A program made the position numbers and the translations under genes. Below, in pieces: positions 61,652 through 64,000 of a stretch of DNA of 64,000 nucleotides. The notes beneath the pieces were generated by a model, which saw nothing but the letters and a program-made list of their open reading frames with translations, was not told where the DNA came from and ran no database searches. The DNA comes from JBAZOO01 sp041648735. GTDB lineage: Bacteria; Verrucomicrobiota; Lentisphaeria; Oligosphaerales; CAITYL01. Position 1 is the first letter of the stretch. Every line of letters starts with the position of its first letter. The stretch spans positions 1-64,000 of the forward strand of contig JBAZOO010000005.1 of NCBI GenBank assembly GCA_041648735.1, given 5' to 3'.

Positions 61652-62530
61652 ATGCAGCACCGCTTCTGGAAATACGAAGCCCTCGGCAACGACTATCTGG
61701 TCCTCGACCCCGCCAGTTGGGGCGAGGGCGCGCCGCCGCCGGCCGCGGCCATCCGCCGGCTGTGCGACCGCCATTTCGGCCTGGGCTCCGACGGCATCCT
61801 CTGGGGGCCGCTGCCGGCCGCCGGCGCCCTTTGCGGACTCCGCATCTTCAATCCGGACGGCAGCGAGGCGGAGAAGAGCGGCAACGGGCTGCGCATCTTT
61901 GCCCGCTTCCTGCTGGACAGCGGCCGGGCGCGGGCGGCGGCGCCCTTCCAGGTCAACACCCTGGGCGGGGTGGTGGAGTGCCGGGTGCTGGCCGGCGGCG
62001 GGCGGGTGCGGGTTGGCATGGGGCGGGTCAGCTTCCGCAGCGGCGACATTCCGGTGGCGGGGGAGGACCGGGAGACGCTCCACGAAACGACGCTGGTCGG
62101 CAGCCCCATGACCCCGATCATCTTCTGCGCCGCCTCGGTCGGCAACCCCCATTGCGTCGTGCTCAACCCGCCGACGGTGGACGAGGCGACGGCACGCCGG
62201 CTCGGGCCGCTGCTGGAGACGCACCCGCTGTTCCCCAAGCGCATCAACGTCCAGTTCCTCCAAGTGCTGGACCGGCATGCGATCCGCATCGAGATCTGGG
62301 AGCGTGGCGCGGGCTATACCCTGGCCTCGGGCAGCAGCGCCAGCGCCGCGGCGGCCGCGGCCTGCAAGCTCGGGTTGTGTGCCAGCCCCGTGCGGGTGCG
62401 GATGCCGGGCGGCGACCTGGAGGTCGAAGTCGCCCCCGACTTCCAGGTCGTCCAGACTGGCCCGGTCCGGGCCGTGGCCAGTGGTGAGGCCGCCGCCGAC
62501 CTTTTGGCGGCCCTCGCCGGCGAAGGCTGA
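61652..62530 (+). CDS. DapF-superfamily protein with both catalytic Cys replaced by Ser
   Basis: 292 aa with the full diaminopimelate epimerase layout: KYEALGNDYLVLD, FNPDGSEAEKSGNGLRIFARFL, NTLGGVVE, SVGNPHCVVL and ERGAGYTLASGSSASAAA. In true DapF the two acid-base cysteines sit in AEMCGNG and LACGTGA; here they are Ser76 (AGC) and Ser226 (TCG). Without thiols, epimerase activity by the known mechanism is doubtful, so a different isomerase reaction or substrate is possible. The start at 61652 gives the standard N-terminus. The palindrome at 61635 lies just upstream, and another (61832) is inside. Confidence 0.85.
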   Translation: MQHRFWKYEALGNDYLVLDPASWGEGAPPPAAAIRRLCDRHFGLGSDGILWGPLPAAGALCGLRIFNPDGSEAEKSGNGLRIFARFLLDSGRARAAAPFQVNTLGGVVECRVLAGGGRVRVGMGRVSFRSGDIPVAGEDRETLHETTLVGSPMTPIIFCAASVGNPHCVVLNPPTVDEATARRLGPLLETHPLFPKRINVQFLQVLDRHAIRIEIWERGAGYTLASGSSASAAAAAACKLGLCASPVRVRMPGGDLEVEVAPDFQVVQTGPVRAVASGEAAADLLAALAGEG

Positions 62531-62597
62531 GGGGGGGCACCCGGCGGCCGGGCACGGCGGCATTATGGTATGCCCCATTCAACCCGAGGCGCCGCCG

Positions 62598-63935
62598 ATG
62601 CGACTGTTTGCCCGTTTGCTCCTGATTGCCTTTGCCGGCCTGCTGGCCCGCCCTTTGGCCGCCGCCGACCTGGGCGACGAATTGGATGACCAAGGCGCCT
62701 TCTGGGCCGCGGACGTCGACGCGTTCATGGCCAAGCACCGCACCGTCCTCTACTGGACCACCGGCGACCACGCATCGGCAACCCACTATGCCAATCGCCT
62801 GCCGGAGCCGCTCCTCTTTGCCGGGCTGCCGGCCGCGGAGGCGACCGTGCGCTTTGCCGATGGCAAGCCAGCCAAGGTCGAGCTGGTGCTGTTCAACCGC
62901 GCCGATGCGGGCGAGCAATTTGGGCGCAAGCAGTTCGAGGCGAAGGTCGCCGAGGTGCGCGGGCGGATCAGCGCCTGGGCCGGTTCCCCCGGCCGCGCCG
63001 GTGGCACCCAGAGAGTGACCGACAAGATGCGCATCGAGCAGCACTTTTGGCGGAAGGGGCCGCACCGGCTGGAACTGGCCTGGAACGCCAGCGGCGGCGC
63101 CGACCGCAAGTTCCGCGCCGAGTTCATCCAGCTCACCGTGGCGCCGGCCGCCGTTGCCGACGCCAACGCGGGCACGGCGGCACGTCCGGCCGCCACCGCC
63201 CTGCAAGTCCGCGGCGACGCCCGCAAGGCGGACTTGAAGGCCAATGTCAAGACGGAGGAGGATGGCAGCGTCTACATCGCGGGCGTGCCGATGGTTGACC
63301 AGGGGCCCCGCGGCTACTGCGCCGTGGCCGTCAGCGAGCGCGTCCTCCGCTACTACGGCAGCGAAGTCAACCAGCATGTGCTCGCCCAGCTTGCTGGCAG
63401 CGACGCGGGCATGGGCACGAAGGTCGAAAACCTCTTTCTAGGCTTGAAGAAGGCCGGCGCCCGGCTGGGGATCACGGTGCGCGAAGTGATCCCCCTCAAC
63501 GGGAGCGAGGTGGTCAGCCGCTTCAAGGGCTACAACAGCTTCGCCAAGCGCGCCAAGGTGGAGATGGTCGCCATCCCGCGCAATGGCGGCACCATCGACC
63601 AGCTCTACGAACAGGTTGATCCCGAGCGGTTCCTGGCGTTCATGAAGGAAAAGGAGAAGGGCGACTTCCGCAAGTTCCAGGACGCCATCACCCGCACCGT
63701 GCCCACCGGCGTGCCGCTGGTCTGGACGGTCATCGTCGGGCTCTACCCCGAAACGCCGGCCCTGCCCCAGGCCCGCGGCGGCCATGCCCGGCTGATCATC
63801 GGCTACAACTTGAAGACCCAGGAAGTCCTCTACACCGATTCCTGGGGGGCGGGGCATGAACTCAAGCGGCTGCCGTTCGACCAGGCCTTTGCCATGACCA
63901 CCGGCCTGGCGACGTTCGTGCCGCGCGGCCGCTGA
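62598..63935 (+). CDS. Secreted papain-like (C39-type) cysteine peptidase
   Basis: 445 aa. The signal peptide MRLFARLLLIAFAGLLARPLAAA leads into a ~200-residue N-terminal region with beta strands and no known family. The C-terminal domain has the C39-like triad: Cys241 in VDQGPRGYCAVAV, His396 in ARGGHARLIIGYN and Asp414 in LYTDSWG. It likely acts outside the cytoplasm; there is no fused ABC transporter as in bacteriocin exporters. The start follows the 67-bp gap after the dapF-like gene. Confidence 0.8.
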   Translation: MRLFARLLLIAFAGLLARPLAAADLGDELDDQGAFWAADVDAFMAKHRTVLYWTTGDHASATHYANRLPEPLLFAGLPAAEATVRFADGKPAKVELVLFNRADAGEQFGRKQFEAKVAEVRGRISAWAGSPGRAGGTQRVTDKMRIEQHFWRKGPHRLELAWNASGGADRKFRAEFIQLTVAPAAVADANAGTAARPAATALQVRGDARKADLKANVKTEEDGSVYIAGVPMVDQGPRGYCAVAVSERVLRYYGSEVNQHVLAQLAGSDAGMGTKVENLFLGLKKAGARLGITVREVIPLNGSEVVSRFKGYNSFAKRAKVEMVAIPRNGGTIDQLYEQVDPERFLAFMKEKEKGDFRKFQDAITRTVPTGVPLVWTVIVGLYPETPALPQARGGHARLIIGYNLKTQEVLYTDSWGAGHELKRLPFDQAFAMTTGLATFVPRGR

Positions 63936-63971
63936 CCGGCGCCGCCCCGGCGGCACGGCCCAGCGGCCGCT

Positions 63972-63999
63972 TGCATTCACGCTGGCTGTGGCTACCTTG
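63972..63999 (+). promoter_or_regulatory. Possible promoter at the window end
   Basis: TTGCAT, 16 bp, TACCTT, resembling the ispD promoter; the downstream gene is outside the window. Confidence 0.3.
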
Positions 64000-64000
64000 A

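Overview
The window is high-GC bacterial DNA, densely coding, with two lower-GC accessory islands. The best taxonomic clue is a five-gene minus-strand operon (15379-23005) that matches the Akkermansia Amuc_1102-1101-1100-1099-1098 type IV pilus-like locus in gene order, lengths and architecture. Together with a type III glutamine synthetase this points to the PVC superphylum (Verrucomicrobiota / Lentisphaerota / Kiritimatiellota type). That placement is an inference; no rRNA or tRNA gene was seen.

Layout. 1-3105: a redox and iron group (apbE remnant, rubredoxin-like protein, tpx, a protein with a histone H1-like tail, ferritin). 3200-7900: lysine 2,3-aminomutase, two D-Ala-D-Ala-ligase-like ATP-grasp enzymes, a GNAT acetyltransferase and a hotdog thioesterase, which look like an uncharacterised beta-lysine-based pathway. 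7900-15300 (minus): mutL, an antiporter-Usp-EIIA fusion, an HTH-EIIA regulator and a BatA/VWA protein. 15300-23100: pilus-like locus. 23159-28167 (minus): guaB-jag-yidC-yidD-rnpA-rpmH. 28441-30330: fused homocysteine methyltransferase / MTHF reductase.

30566-34084 is a lower-GC integron-type cassette array without a visible integrase. It has three imperfect-hairpin attC sites and carries a HEAT-repeat putative nuclease plus DNA methyltransferase, hicBA and a small membrane protein. A 99-bp direct repeat lies on each side of the array. Next come ssb, the GGGtGRT / IscU-like pair, a YqfO-like protein, a phasin-like protein, folC and a DUF3568-like lipoprotein.

39862-49462 (minus) holds kdgK-uxaA-uxaB (hexuronate catabolism, behind a LacI-type operator) and a nitrogen module: a NifA-like sigma54 activator, an AsnRS-like asparagine synthetase and glutamine synthetase III. 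The glutamine synthetase gene has a candidate sigma54 promoter and three TGTCA sites spaced exactly 30 bp. recD2 follows.

52169-59255 contains a 1.8-kb direct duplication (isomerase 3' end, complete M24 peptidase, GT9 3' end). It flanks a 3-kb insert with zinc-ribbon, TM2 and SPFH/SHOCT proteins. The window ends with GT9, a TPR protein, ispD, a dapF-like gene whose two catalytic cysteines are both serine, and a secreted papain-like peptidase.

Scattered across the window, mostly inside genes and in several reading frames, is a 13-bp palindrome, TGCGGANTCCGCA. I count 13 perfect copies by eye, far above chance.
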